Origin: Verrucomicrobiaceae bacterium
GTDB taxonomy: Bacteria; Verrucomicrobiota; Verrucomicrobiia; Verrucomicrobiales; Verrucomicrobiaceae
DNA length: 64,000 nucleotides
NCBI GenBank assembly: GCA_024232965.1
Contig: JACKQF010000005.1
Location: 124,001 to 188,000 of the forward strand
Direction of reading: 5' to 3'
The notes under the pieces are model-generated. The model was not told the DNA's origin. It did not search any database and saw only the letters and a program-made list of their open reading frames with translations. A program made the translations under genes and the position numbers. Positions within the stretch are counted from its first letter, which is position 1. The number at the start of each line of letters is the position of its first letter. Below, piece by piece: positions 32,876 to 41,946 of the stretch.

Positions 32876-34254
32876 AGTTTGGCCAGCATGTAGTCCCAAA
32901 ACTCGATCGTGAGCCATGTCATCGTCACGCCCGCAGCCAAGTCCCAGATATCGAGCCTATTCCAAAACGGCCTGACCCGTGGATTGGCCGATAATACCGC
33001 GCCCAGATCAACCACCTCGGCATCTCCACGTTCAGCGGTCTCTTCCAGACGGGCCGCCTCAGCCTCTTGGAGCAGTTGATCCTGCCTCACTTTGTAAAGG
33101 CGATGCATTGCCGCAGCGGTCCCAATCAACAAAAAGTATTCCGTATGATATTGCCGATTGATCATCCAGCCAGAGATTAAGTTGGCGATCAGTAGCAGCA
33201 GCAATCCTCGGCGGCACCGCTCCTGCTCATCATTTTCCGACTTCATCCGCAGCAGTGTTCTGAGTGCAACCCACAATCCCAGGAGATAGATGAACAAGCC
33301 ATAGATACCGAGATCGGCCCCGACTTGGACATAGCTTGAATGCGTTGCCTTTGGAATATCGCGATGCAGGACATTCCCCTCTTTCCAATCGATGTAAGCT
33401 ACGAACGTCTGCCAGCCTGTGCCTGTAGGCTGATTGCGAGTCACGGTCCGCGCCATTTCCCAAGCTAAAAGTCGGCCTTGCACACCTTGATCCGACTGAA
33501 GGTTATCCATGCTCTCCATTCGCGGCAGGAAACTCAGAGCACCAACCCCGAGGATGGCCGCCAACGAGATCGCCCCGACCTGGACCACCTTTGGACGTCC
33601 GATCACAAACAGTAGCACACAAAGCACACCGCCCACCAAAAACGCGCCCTTTGACTGCGTCTGCCACACACACGCCAACGCAACCACCCCAAAGACAGGA
33701 AAAATGAGAAACCTACCAGAGGCTCCCCCTTTCCAAAAGAACAACAGATAGCTTAATGGCAACGTCACAATCACCGAGTGCCCAAGGGCATTCGGATTGT
33801 TATGCAACCAAGTCCCCAGAGCCAAACGGCCCGCATTGAAAACCGTGCGCTCACCCGCACCCGTCAAATCCACGCCAATCAAGCTCAAAAGCCCGATCAC
33901 GGAAACAGCGAGGAGCAGCCCATTCCACCATCGTAGATAGCGCAAGATCCGGTCCCAATCACTCAACGTCTGCACCGTAAGAAGATAGAAAGCCAGCAAC
34001 GACAGAAAGCCAATCAAGGCCCCCATGAATGTCGGCGAGTTCCAAACCACATAGGCATAATAAATGAACATCACCCAATCGTGAGGGGTCCTGAGGACGC
34101 CCCGCATCGGAGAACGGGATCCCCCAGCCACCAACAAAGCGAACCACCCCGCCATAATCGGGCGCACCACATTTGCACCAGCTAGCCCGGGGAGCCAGTC
34201 CTGTGGACGGATGTAATACGTGGCTAAAAAAATCAGTGCAAAAATGAAATCCAT
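32872..34254 (-). CDS. O-antigen polymerase/ligase family membrane protein, Wzy- or WaaL-like
   Basis: 460 residues with about ten to eleven membrane segments. A large periplasmic loop in the C-terminal half carries AYIDWKEGNVLHRDIPKATHSSYVQVGADLGIYGLF, the characteristic region of the Wzy_C/O-antigen ligase family, including the conserved histidine in ATHSSY. Such proteins either polymerise repeat units at the outer face of the inner membrane or ligate glycan to an acceptor; sequence alone does not decide. It is the only candidate polymerase in the locus, so polymerase is favoured. A soluble C-terminal tail of about 40 residues (rich in Glu and Ala) precedes a last hydrophobic stretch. Confidence 0.85.
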   Translation of the reverse strand: MDFIFALIFLATYYIRPQDWLPGLAGANVVRPIMAGWFALLVAGGSRSPMRGVLRTPHDWVMFIYYAYVVWNSPTFMGALIGFLSLLAFYLLTVQTLSDWDRILRYLRWWNGLLLAVSVIGLLSLIGVDLTGAGERTVFNAGRLALGTWLHNNPNALGHSVIVTLPLSYLLFFWKGGASGRFLIFPVFGVVALACVWQTQSKGAFLVGGVLCVLLFVIGRPKVVQVGAISLAAILGVGALSFLPRMESMDNLQSDQGVQGRLLAWEMARTVTRNQPTGTGWQTFVAYIDWKEGNVLHRDIPKATHSSYVQVGADLGIYGLFIYLLGLWVALRTLLRMKSENDEQERCRRGLLLLLIANLISGWMINRQYHTEYFLLIGTAAAMHRLYKVRQDQLLQEAEAARLEETAERGDAEVVDLGAVLSANPRVRPFWNRLDIWDLAAGVTMTWLTIEFWDYMLAKL

Positions 34255-34395
34255 CGCAATTTGGCCACCTAAGCCCCAACCAGCACTTCCGGCAAGCTAC
34301 TCCTCCAAAGCCAGGCAATTTTGGGTCGGAATCTTTGGCAATCCCATGGTTGAGAAGTCGAATCCACTCTGCCAATGGTTATCCCCTCTCCCTAG

Positions 34396-35805
34396 ATGTG
34401 GTTTAACAGTTTTGCATTTTGGATCTTCTTCATCGTGGTGCTCTGCATCCACGCGCCCCTGCCGCATCGCAAACGGAACCTTTGGCTTCTCGTCGCAAGC
34501 TACTTCTTTTACGGCTGCTGGGACTGGCGCTTCCTCGGCCTTATCGCACTAACAACTGCGTTCGAGTTCTTTTCCGCCCAACAAATCAGCCGCAGTGACA
34601 CCCCAAGGATCCGCCGCGCCTGGGTTACTGCCTCTTTGGTTTTGGAACTCGGCATCCTTTGCCTCTTCAAGTACTTCAACTTTTTCGTCCGAGAAATGGA
34701 TCGCCTCCTGGAGTCGTTTGGGCTTAACGGTTGGCATCCGGCATTTCACATTCTCCTTCCGGCGGGCATCTCCTTCTTCACCTTCCAGGCACTCAGTTAC
34801 ACCATAGATGTCTATCGCGGCAAGACGAAGCCAGCGCGTTCATTATTCGACTTCGCTCTTTACGTTTCTTTTTTCCCACAACTCGTGGCGGGCCCTATCG
34901 AGCGGTCTTCACACCTACTTCCCCAAGTTGAAAACCCGCGCCCCACTGTCACCCATCGCCACTTTCAAGAAGGCCTCTACCATGTCCTCACTGGACTATT
35001 CAAAAAGATCGTCGTCGCCGACAACATGGCCTGGCTAGCCAACCATATCTTTGCACGTCCACCAGAGAGTCTCTCTGCCCCCGAGGTCTTACTCGGCACC
35101 TACGCCTTCGCATTCCAGATCTACGGCGACTTCTCCGGCTACAGTTCCATCGCCATCGGCGTCGCACGGTGGCTTGGCTTTGATCTGATGGACAATTTCC
35201 GGCAACCCTACCTCGCCATCAGCCCCCAAGATTTTTGGAAACGCTGGCACATCAGTCTCTCAAGTTGGCTGCGGGACTACCTTTACATTCCTTTGGGTGG
35301 AAATCGTGGCAGCAAATGGTTCACCGCACGCAACCTACTCCTCACCATGTTCCTCGGCGGCCTCTGGCACGGGGCGGCTTGGACGTATATCATCTGGGGT
35401 GGCATCCACGGGCTCTGGCTCGTACTAGACAGATTCTTCCGCAGACCAAACACGCCCTCGCTACCCGCTTGGAGGAATGCACTCTCTATCTTTATCACCT
35501 TTCACCTTGTTTGTCTCGCCTGGCTGTTTTTCCGAGCCGATAGCGCCAGCCAAGCTACGATCATGCTCTCGCAGTTGCTCGGGCCATGGACCTTAACACC
35601 ATTCACCAGCACTGCCCTCACTCTCATCGCGTTCTATGCAGGGCCATGGATCGTCTTTGATCTTTGGATTGATCGTCAAACAACAATCACGCCGCTCTTA
35701 GAGGTCTCTAGGGGGGTCCGTTCCAGCATTTATCTCTTCATCATTCTCGCAATGCTCTTCTTTCCGCCGCCAGTTCCCGTAGAGTTCATCTATTTCAGAT
35801 TCTAA
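34396..35805 (+). CDS. MBOAT-family O-acyltransferase, AlgI-like
   Basis: 469 residues with about ten membrane segments. Diagnostic blocks are LLPAGISFFTFQALSYTIDVYRGK, DFWKRWHISLSSWLRDYLYIPLGGNRG and FLGGLWHGAAWTYIIWGGIHG; the histidine in GLWHG is the catalytic one. AlgI-type proteins take an acyl donor from the cytoplasm and, with an SGNH partner, acetylate a polysaccharide in the periplasm. The next gene, six bases downstream, is such a partner. Together they should O-acylate the exported glycan. Confidence 0.93.
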   Translation: MWFNSFAFWIFFIVVLCIHAPLPHRKRNLWLLVASYFFYGCWDWRFLGLIALTTAFEFFSAQQISRSDTPRIRRAWVTASLVLELGILCLFKYFNFFVREMDRLLESFGLNGWHPAFHILLPAGISFFTFQALSYTIDVYRGKTKPARSLFDFALYVSFFPQLVAGPIERSSHLLPQVENPRPTVTHRHFQEGLYHVLTGLFKKIVVADNMAWLANHIFARPPESLSAPEVLLGTYAFAFQIYGDFSGYSSIAIGVARWLGFDLMDNFRQPYLAISPQDFWKRWHISLSSWLRDYLYIPLGGNRGSKWFTARNLLLTMFLGGLWHGAAWTYIIWGGIHGLWLVLDRFFRRPNTPSLPAWRNALSIFITFHLVCLAWLFFRADSASQATIMLSQLLGPWTLTPFTSTALTLIAFYAGPWIVFDLWIDRQTTITPLLEVSRGVRSSIYLFIILAMLFFPPPVPVEFIYFRF

Positions 35806-35811
35806 AGGCTC

Positions 35812-36741
35812 ATGAGTCATTTCTGGAACACGCTTCGCAGCCAAATAAAAACCCCGCCCGTAGAGGGCAGGGTCGTGCTTGCTGTGGCTGTTGGATTGTT
35901 GGTTACTGAGGCAACCTTCCGCTTGGGCGACAGGCTCCTGTCAAAGGATGTGGCTCACCTGCGATCGCTCACAGCCGTCGCTGGAAAAATCGAGTCAGCC
36001 CACCCGTCGCCACGAGTGGTCATCGGCAACTCCCTGGCTAGGTGCGGCATAGATAGCGCTCAGTTAACCTCCCCATCTGCGATTTTTATGACTCCTGACG
36101 GAACAGGAGTCGCAGAGTGGGCCTACGCATTCCGACGCTATGTCATGCACCGCCGACAGCACCCCGCAGAAGTGTGGATCATCACAGGACCTGCGCACCT
36201 CATTGATGCACCGATCGCGACCCCTGAGCGCTTTGGACAGTTCTTCGTGGATCGCCATGATCAAGCATCCTTCCTCGCCAACGAACTCAACGAGATCGAA
36301 AGCCGCTCACAGTTTTTGCTAGGGGCAGCCTCAGTTGCGTACGCAGACCGCAATCGTCTCCAACCCCTGCTATTCTACAATTTCGTTCCCGGCTACGAGG
36401 AAACCGCACGCCAAATTGATCAAACCCTCTCACTGCCTGATTCCATAAAACCAATGCCTGCGGCTGCGGCCACATGCCGCCACCTGAACCTCTTGCTCGA
36501 CTCCATCCAGCAGTGTGGTAGCCGGGCAGTCATCATTAGCGTCCCCCTGCCCAAACCCTATTCATTGTCAGGCCCCGTCGTCGCTGCCGCACAGAGTCAT
36601 CGCTGCCAACTCATCGAGCTTGGCAAACTGCCTCCACCTGGGGCAGAGGGATTCAGCGACGGTTACCATCTCACCCCCGCAGCAGCCAAAGTCGTGACCC
36701 ACCAAATACTGGACACACTCAAGCGATCAACCGCTCGCTGA
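35812..36741 (+). CDS. SGNH-type protein, predicted partner of the MBOAT acyltransferase
   Basis: 309 residues. A membrane anchor near residues 20-36 puts the domain outside. The nucleophile motif is VVIGNSLARCG (Ser74) and the acid/histidine pair is in FSDGYHLTP (Asp283, His286), the standard ends of an SGNH fold. The middle part is divergent. Because it is six bases downstream of an AlgI-like gene on the same strand, it is best read as the periplasmic transferase that completes O-acylation, as AlgX or AlgJ do for alginate. Similarity to those proteins is in layout, not in obvious sequence. Confidence 0.78.
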   Translation: MSHFWNTLRSQIKTPPVEGRVVLAVAVGLLVTEATFRLGDRLLSKDVAHLRSLTAVAGKIESAHPSPRVVIGNSLARCGIDSAQLTSPSAIFMTPDGTGVAEWAYAFRRYVMHRRQHPAEVWIITGPAHLIDAPIATPERFGQFFVDRHDQASFLANELNEIESRSQFLLGAASVAYADRNRLQPLLFYNFVPGYEETARQIDQTLSLPDSIKPMPAAAATCRHLNLLLDSIQQCGSRAVIISVPLPKPYSLSGPVVAAAQSHRCQLIELGKLPPPGAEGFSDGYHLTPAAAKVVTHQILDTLKRSTAR

Positions 36742-36746
36742 GCATT

Positions 36747-38612
36747 TCATGGCCCGACGAAGAGACCTTGGGTACTATCGCTGAAAGACATCCCCAATCC
36801 GACCTGTCCTGAGTCGTTGATCACCGCGGCCTGACCTCCAGTCCCACCCGCCGCATTTGCCACACCGTCTGCTAGCAGAAATCCCAGCAGAGGCTTGATG
36901 ATGCCCTCGACATTATAAGTCTCTGCTTTCCTCAATTTGAGTGTAAAGCCAGATTCGCCCAGAACGCCACTCGCCAAACCAATATTGTTTGCCGCAACCG
37001 CATCCCCGGTTCCGTTCACAAACGTGAAGTTTGCCACCCACCTTCCGACGGGACTGACGTCGAATCGACTAATGACGGCCACCACTGAGCCTCCAAAGTC
37101 AGGCATCGCGTCACCTTCACGCAGAATCTTTGTCACCGCTCCCGCTGGGGAAACACTGAACACAACAGCATCGTTTCCGGTCCCCACTCCATTCCCCTTT
37201 AGCAATCCGCGGATTACCACAGTCCCGTCGGCCAGCAACCAGTGCCGATCAACGCGGCTCAATTGGGCACGATCTACCTCATCCCCCTCACGGATGACCA
37301 ACTCCAACCCGCTCGCGCGTTCGGCCCATACCCCTTCATCGTTTGCAGCGGTGATCCCCAGTCCTGCGTCCGTTTTCATCGCCGCCTCCAACGAGGCAGC
37401 TCCTGTGGGGCTCACACTTTCGGCTACGAAAGAATTGAAAATTGCGCCAGCCACTCCGGGAACGTTCCAGCCCTTCATGGTCACCACCTCCACATTACCA
37501 TTCGCACTCAGCCCTTGCTTAAAAACCGCCTGATTCACGGTCAGCGGCACGCCCGTCAGTGCAGCCTGGTAAACCGCCATCCCATTCGCACCGACTACCA
37601 CACGAGCAGTCACCGCCCCCAAGGACAACCGCCGATCAATGACATCCCCCTCCCTTGCCAATGGTCGCCCGACCAGCCCTCTAGAGTCCACCACCCACAG
37701 TCCCGTGTCGTTCGCGGCAGTCACGGCGCCACCAACATTCAGTGTCGCAGGAAAACAGCCCAATTCGCCGCTCGACTGAACCGCTAGCCCTCGGGGTAAA
37801 ACTGCAAAATTCAATCCTTCGCGACAAAAGGTAGCGCCACCCCGCATCAAGCCATCGTCCAACACTCCCATATAGTCATTCGCCGTCGTGACGCCGTCGC
37901 CTGAGGCCTGCCCCAGCAGATACCCCACCCCAGAGTCAGTCAGTCGCAAGTTCAGAAATGCGGCCGTCATCACCCCAGGCAGAGCGTCATCCCCCTCCCT
38001 CAACACCAAACTCAATTCCCCCGACGCATCGGAAAAGACACCCGCGTCATGCTGACTACCTGCCGGACCGTTCGTCAGCATGTGCGCAATAATGCTACCA
38101 GCTCCGTTGATGCTGTACTCATAGAAGCCGCCAAACCATTGCTCGCCCATCCCCGGTGCCGGTAATCGCAACCCCAGACGAGTGAAGCGCATGGGGAAAA
38201 GAGGCGCGCTACAAACGACGGTTATGGGAAAGCTAAAAAGACCTTCATCGGCATCACTGCTAGCGATGATTACGTTGCCGCCAAATGTTCCCGTCTGCAG
38301 CGCATCAAATTGCACATCAAAGGTCGCAGACAGTCCTGGCCCAATCGAACTAGGCACCCCAACCACTGAATATCCGGTCGGTACGGTGATGCCCGTGATA
38401 CTCAATGAACCTCCTCCAGCATTTAAGACGGTAAAACTGCGACCAGTAGGACTACCACGCACCGTGGCATCGAACGCAATCACGGATCCCTGCCCGGATG
38501 TCAACGTTGCACCGCCCTGAAACACTTCGATCTCAGGCTCCTGACCGAAAGCATTCCCCGCCACAACCATCAGATATAGGCATAAACAGTGAGTGCTACA
38601 AAATTGCATCAT
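36747..38612 (-). CDS. Secreted repeat protein with choice-of-anchor-type Ig domain
   Basis: 621 residues. A signal peptide (cut near GNAFGQE) leads into an Ig-like domain (about 25-130: VFQGGATLTSGQGSVIAFD, FTVLNAGGGSLSITGITVPTG, FDVQFDALQTGTFGGNV) of the kind named choice-of-anchor D. The remaining 480 residues are beta-rich repeats with recurring acidic EGD turns, for example LVLREGDDALPG, LAREGDVIDRR and ILREGDAMPDF. That part is clearly related to the C-terminal half of the protein at 59204-62725. Its start overlaps the stop of the glycosyltransferase gene upstream, so it belongs to the end of the glycan operon. Function unknown; surface structural or glycan-binding role is inferred. Confidence 0.72.
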   Translation of the reverse strand: MMQFCSTHCLCLYLMVVAGNAFGQEPEIEVFQGGATLTSGQGSVIAFDATVRGSPTGRSFTVLNAGGGSLSITGITVPTGYSVVGVPSSIGPGLSATFDVQFDALQTGTFGGNVIIASSDADEGLFSFPITVVCSAPLFPMRFTRLGLRLPAPGMGEQWFGGFYEYSINGAGSIIAHMLTNGPAGSQHDAGVFSDASGELSLVLREGDDALPGVMTAAFLNLRLTDSGVGYLLGQASGDGVTTANDYMGVLDDGLMRGGATFCREGLNFAVLPRGLAVQSSGELGCFPATLNVGGAVTAANDTGLWVVDSRGLVGRPLAREGDVIDRRLSLGAVTARVVVGANGMAVYQAALTGVPLTVNQAVFKQGLSANGNVEVVTMKGWNVPGVAGAIFNSFVAESVSPTGAASLEAAMKTDAGLGITAANDEGVWAERASGLELVIREGDEVDRAQLSRVDRHWLLADGTVVIRGLLKGNGVGTGNDAVVFSVSPAGAVTKILREGDAMPDFGGSVVAVISRFDVSPVGRWVANFTFVNGTGDAVAANNIGLASGVLGESGFTLKLRKAETYNVEGIIKPLLGFLLADGVANAAGGTGGQAAVINDSGQVGLGMSFSDSTQGLFVGP

Positions 38613-39937
38613 TGATGTCCAGTATCGATCAAGTCACCCAGAAAAACGGACGGATACCGCTCGTGCAAACGGCCATACTCTGTGAGCAGCCTTTGCCGAT
38701 CCTCGTCGCACGCAAATTTTTGATAAGGCCGCCAGAACGGCACAGCCAAGTCCGTCAGCCAGGGCAAACCTCGCTGCGCAGACCAATCACGCAACTGCTC
38801 ATTCAACCCTTTGATCGTCATTCGACTGTCGAGGTGAACTTCTGCCCATCCTCGCGGATTCATCTGCCCCCCCCTCTCCAGAAGCCCCTTTAAAACCTCT
38901 GCCGCGTTGTGCACGGAGAACAACGCCCCTGTTTGCGCATTCACATACGCCCGGGCCCCCACATGAGCATCCTCCCGCATCGCCAGCAATGCCCCCGCCA
39001 TCAGCGCCTCCGCAGCCGCAATGTTCGCCCCTTCCCGACGACTGAACAGCACCGCAACTTTGGCCCTAGCCTGCAGCAATGCCACCTCATCGATGGGTAA
39101 CCGCTCCCGAAACTCTATATCTTGAGGCACCCCCATTGACGCCTTTATTGCCTGCACCTTTTGCAAGGTATGCCCGCCATCGGGTTGCCCCACACAAATG
39201 ACCCGCAACTCCTTGGGCAGCTTTTTCAACACCGCAAAGAATTCCCGGTGCCGCTTAAACGGGGCCCAATTTGCCACATACAAGAGATCAATATCACGTT
39301 CATTCCACTCTTTAGGCTGGCTGCACTCCGGTAGTAACCACTCACTGACAATGCACCGAGTTGCACTCACTCGGGGATGGAATGCCTTTACCAACGACAT
39401 ATCTGACCGGTGATTTGGCTGGACCATTATCTCCTCGGGTGTAACAGCCAATAGCATTGCCAATGCCCCGTAATTTGGTGGAGACCAACTCGTCGTGTAG
39501 ATCACATCATAGTCTCCGGTAAAAGTCGCGAAATCATCAATTCCCTTCACCATCCGCCTCCAGTTGTACTCGAAGTGAGTGACAATGACTCCCCGCTCGC
39601 CATCCGGTCCTGGTGCCTTCAGCACAATCGTGCGTGAGAGACCAGGATTCCTCACGACAAACTCTTCGTGCATCAATCCACAGCGCAAACGCAGCAAGGT
39701 CTCCCTGCCTGCGGCCGTCTCCAAGAGCCTCTGAATCGGCGCCGCAGAACACCGCATGTCCGCCTCAGTCGAGGCCAACGCGCATGCCTTCAATGATGCA
39801 TTCACAGATGCAGCACTTCCGGCGGGAAGGCAAACCGCCATCAACTGAAACCAGCGCATGGCCACCAAACGCACAAAAGGATGATGTCGGGCATCATCCT
39901 TTAATTGCCACCAGAGGTACTTCAAATCTTGAATCAT
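38609..39937 (-). CDS. Glycosyltransferase, GT-B fold, family 4-like
   Basis: 442 residues. The ATG at 39937 overlaps the upstream stop (ATGA), which decides the start over the longer frame from 40009. The C-terminal donor domain shows IDLLYVANWAPFKRHREFFAVLKKLP, GVPQDIEFRERLPIDEVALLQARAKVAVLFSRREG and AAAEALMAGALLAM, the family-4 donor-site pattern. The N-terminal half is divergent, so acceptor and sugar are unknown. It is followed directly by the secreted repeat protein gene at 38612. Confidence 0.78.
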   Translation of the reverse strand: MIQDLKYLWWQLKDDARHHPFVRLVAMRWFQLMAVCLPAGSAASVNASLKACALASTEADMRCSAAPIQRLLETAAGRETLLRLRCGLMHEEFVVRNPGLSRTIVLKAPGPDGERGVIVTHFEYNWRRMVKGIDDFATFTGDYDVIYTTSWSPPNYGALAMLLAVTPEEIMVQPNHRSDMSLVKAFHPRVSATRCIVSEWLLPECSQPKEWNERDIDLLYVANWAPFKRHREFFAVLKKLPKELRVICVGQPDGGHTLQKVQAIKASMGVPQDIEFRERLPIDEVALLQARAKVAVLFSRREGANIAAAEALMAGALLAMREDAHVGARAYVNAQTGALFSVHNAAEVLKGLLERGGQMNPRGWAEVHLDSRMTIKGLNEQLRDWSAQRGLPWLTDLAVPFWRPYQKFACDEDRQRLLTEYGRLHERYPSVFLGDLIDTGHQ

Positions 39938-41088
39938 CGGCTCGGCTTTCGGCTTTTGTGCACCACCTCCGTGATTGCAGATAGCATCGTCTCTGTCACG
40001 TGTTCCCAATTCAGTTCACTCTCCACCTTCAACCGTCCCGCAGCACCTAGGGCCCCCGCCCAGTCTCGATCACACAACAGTTTCAACAACGTCGCGGCCA
40101 ATCCATCGGCATCACCTGGCTCAACCAGACAACCCGTGAAACTTTCATCAATAATTTCAGGGATTGCCTCAATGCGGGAACCAATGCATGGCAGCCCATA
40201 AGCCATCGCTTCGATAAACGCGATCCCGTAAGGCTCACGCCACGACGGCATCACAAAAACCCGACTCCGCTCGTAGAGTGGGGGCATTTCGCTATGACTC
40301 AACAAACCGAAACTCGTCACACCGGGCGCAGCAGGAACATCCTTCGGTCCCACAATCAGTAACTCGGCCTCAGGCAGTTTTGCCCGGACTTTCGTAAAGG
40401 CCTCCATCACCGTAGGCCCACCCTTTCGTGAAAAATCCTTGCCAACAAAAAGAACCACCGGGCCAAGCGCTTGATTCTTCGTCAACTCCGGAAGGACTGC
40501 CAAATTCGGCCCGCCCCCAACACGCACCACAGACTCTGCCGCCACTGCATAGTCCTGAATGAGGGACTGCCTGACGAACTCGCTCATGGTAAAAATTAGA
40601 TCCGCATCTCGATACGTCGCGTGCTCCATTGCCTCCCACACAGCGGAAGCTGGACGGGAGTCCTTTACGCCAGCGACCGGTTGAGCACGTTTTGATATCG
40701 CATAGGTATGATCCAGATGCATTAAGAATGGCACGGAACGTTTTTCTCTCGATGGTGCCCCATTGAACAAAGCCCCCGATTGCAAGACCGCATCGAAACG
40801 ATTCTCGTTCTTTAGCCAAAATTGGCTAGCCCTGCGACTCATCCATCGGAATGCAAAATCAGTGCGACGATAGAACCAGCGCCAATCTCTCCCATAACGC
40901 TTCACGGCGATGAACGAATTCAGCACATTGGCAGGGTGCAGAGACGGCATCCTAATTTTTGCGGACCGATAATCAAAACCTGCGGCTGCATCAAAAATGT
41001 CAACCTCCACTCCATGGCTCCGCAACCCAGCGCAATGCGACGTAACGATCCCGGAATGTGTTCCGTAAGTCAAATAAAGAAGTCTCAT
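39934..41088 (-). CDS. Family 4 glycosyltransferase
   Basis: 384 residues with a full GT-B layout: MRLLYLTYGTHSGIVTSHCAGL at the start, VVLFVGKDFSRKGGPTVMEAF opening the donor domain and VMPSWREPYGIAFIEAMAYGLPCIGS as the donor-site loop. The segment DSRPASAVWEAMEHATYRDADLIFTMSEFVR is typical of this family. Cytoplasmic transfer of a sugar to the lipid-linked repeat unit is expected. It is chained by ATGA overlap to the next glycosyltransferase (38609) and is six bases downstream of the FkbM-type gene. Confidence 0.9.
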   Translation of the reverse strand: MRLLYLTYGTHSGIVTSHCAGLRSHGVEVDIFDAAAGFDYRSAKIRMPSLHPANVLNSFIAVKRYGRDWRWFYRRTDFAFRWMSRRASQFWLKNENRFDAVLQSGALFNGAPSREKRSVPFLMHLDHTYAISKRAQPVAGVKDSRPASAVWEAMEHATYRDADLIFTMSEFVRQSLIQDYAVAAESVVRVGGGPNLAVLPELTKNQALGPVVLFVGKDFSRKGGPTVMEAFTKVRAKLPEAELLIVGPKDVPAAPGVTSFGLLSHSEMPPLYERSRVFVMPSWREPYGIAFIEAMAYGLPCIGSRIEAIPEIIDESFTGCLVEPGDADGLAATLLKLLCDRDWAGALGAAGRLKVESELNWEHVTETMLSAITEVVHKSRKPSR

Positions 41089-41094
41089 CTTAGC

Positions 41095-41931
41095 TCAACT
41101 CGTCGGCGGCAGGCAAAGGGCGTTAACCATCTCCCGATCGTCCCTGAAACCGTGAAGTTTGACAAGCTTTCCCCGGTTGATTTCATGCAACTCATATCCA
41201 ATCTCCTGAAGCCGCTCACCCAGCATGACAGCTGAGGCATCATGCCTCGCAAGCGCGACTGGATTCACCTCTATCAAGAGGGCTGGCCGCCACTTCCTCA
41301 GGCTCTCCTCCGCGCCTGCAAGCACCTTTAACTCTGCCCCTTCGACATCCATTTTGATAGCATCGATCCTGCCGATCCCGCGCTCCTTAACAAATGCGTC
41401 CAGTCGCTGCATCGGCACTTCACCGGGTTCGTCGCTGATGGACGCCTTGCCCGTATTTCCCTCATGGGATGTGAGACACACCGTACCCTCACGATCGCTC
41501 AGCGCCAACTCACACACCTCCACTTGCGATTGCAGATCGTTGAGGGCGACGTTCATCCGCAACCGCCCACAAACCTCCGATTGCGGCTCGAATGCATATA
41601 CGGTCCCTGAAGTCCCCTTCGCAAGCCTTACAGAGTAGTACCCAAAGTTGGCACCAATGTCCAACATCAGCCAATCTCCCTTCAGTTGCTTCTGGAGATG
41701 GAGGACCTCCCAACGATCCATTTGGCCCAGCCAAAATACCGCTGCTTGCATGTGGCCTGATGGATCCAATTGCCAGCGAAATCCGCGGGATGCCACCATA
41801 CGGTCCCCACACGCACGCACGTTCATAACTCGCCGCAGCAGGTCTACCACCCGCCACTGGCCTGGGTGATCAAAATGGCTCCCATACCAACGAACCAGAC
41901 CAGCCAGCCACGAATCTTTAGTTTCGCTCAT
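41095..41931 (-). CDS. FkbM-family SAM-dependent methyltransferase
   Basis: 278 residues. The SAM-binding part is LMLDIGANFGYYSVRLAKG, followed by VYAFEPQSEVCGRLRMNVALND; the FkbM signature is RLDAFVKERGIGRIDAIKMDVEGAELKVLAGAEESL. FkbM-type enzymes O-methylate sugars or natural-product hydroxyls and are frequent in polysaccharide loci. It lies between an acyltransferase-3 gene and a glycosyltransferase in one continuous minus-strand operon, so methylation of a sugar in the repeat unit is likely. Confidence 0.9.
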   Translation of the reverse strand: MSETKDSWLAGLVRWYGSHFDHPGQWRVVDLLRRVMNVRACGDRMVASRGFRWQLDPSGHMQAAVFWLGQMDRWEVLHLQKQLKGDWLMLDIGANFGYYSVRLAKGTSGTVYAFEPQSEVCGRLRMNVALNDLQSQVEVCELALSDREGTVCLTSHEGNTGKASISDEPGEVPMQRLDAFVKERGIGRIDAIKMDVEGAELKVLAGAEESLRKWRPALLIEVNPVALARHDASAVMLGERLQEIGYELHEINRGKLVKLHGFRDDREMVNALCLPPTS

Positions 41932-41946
41932 AATAAAAAAAACAGG

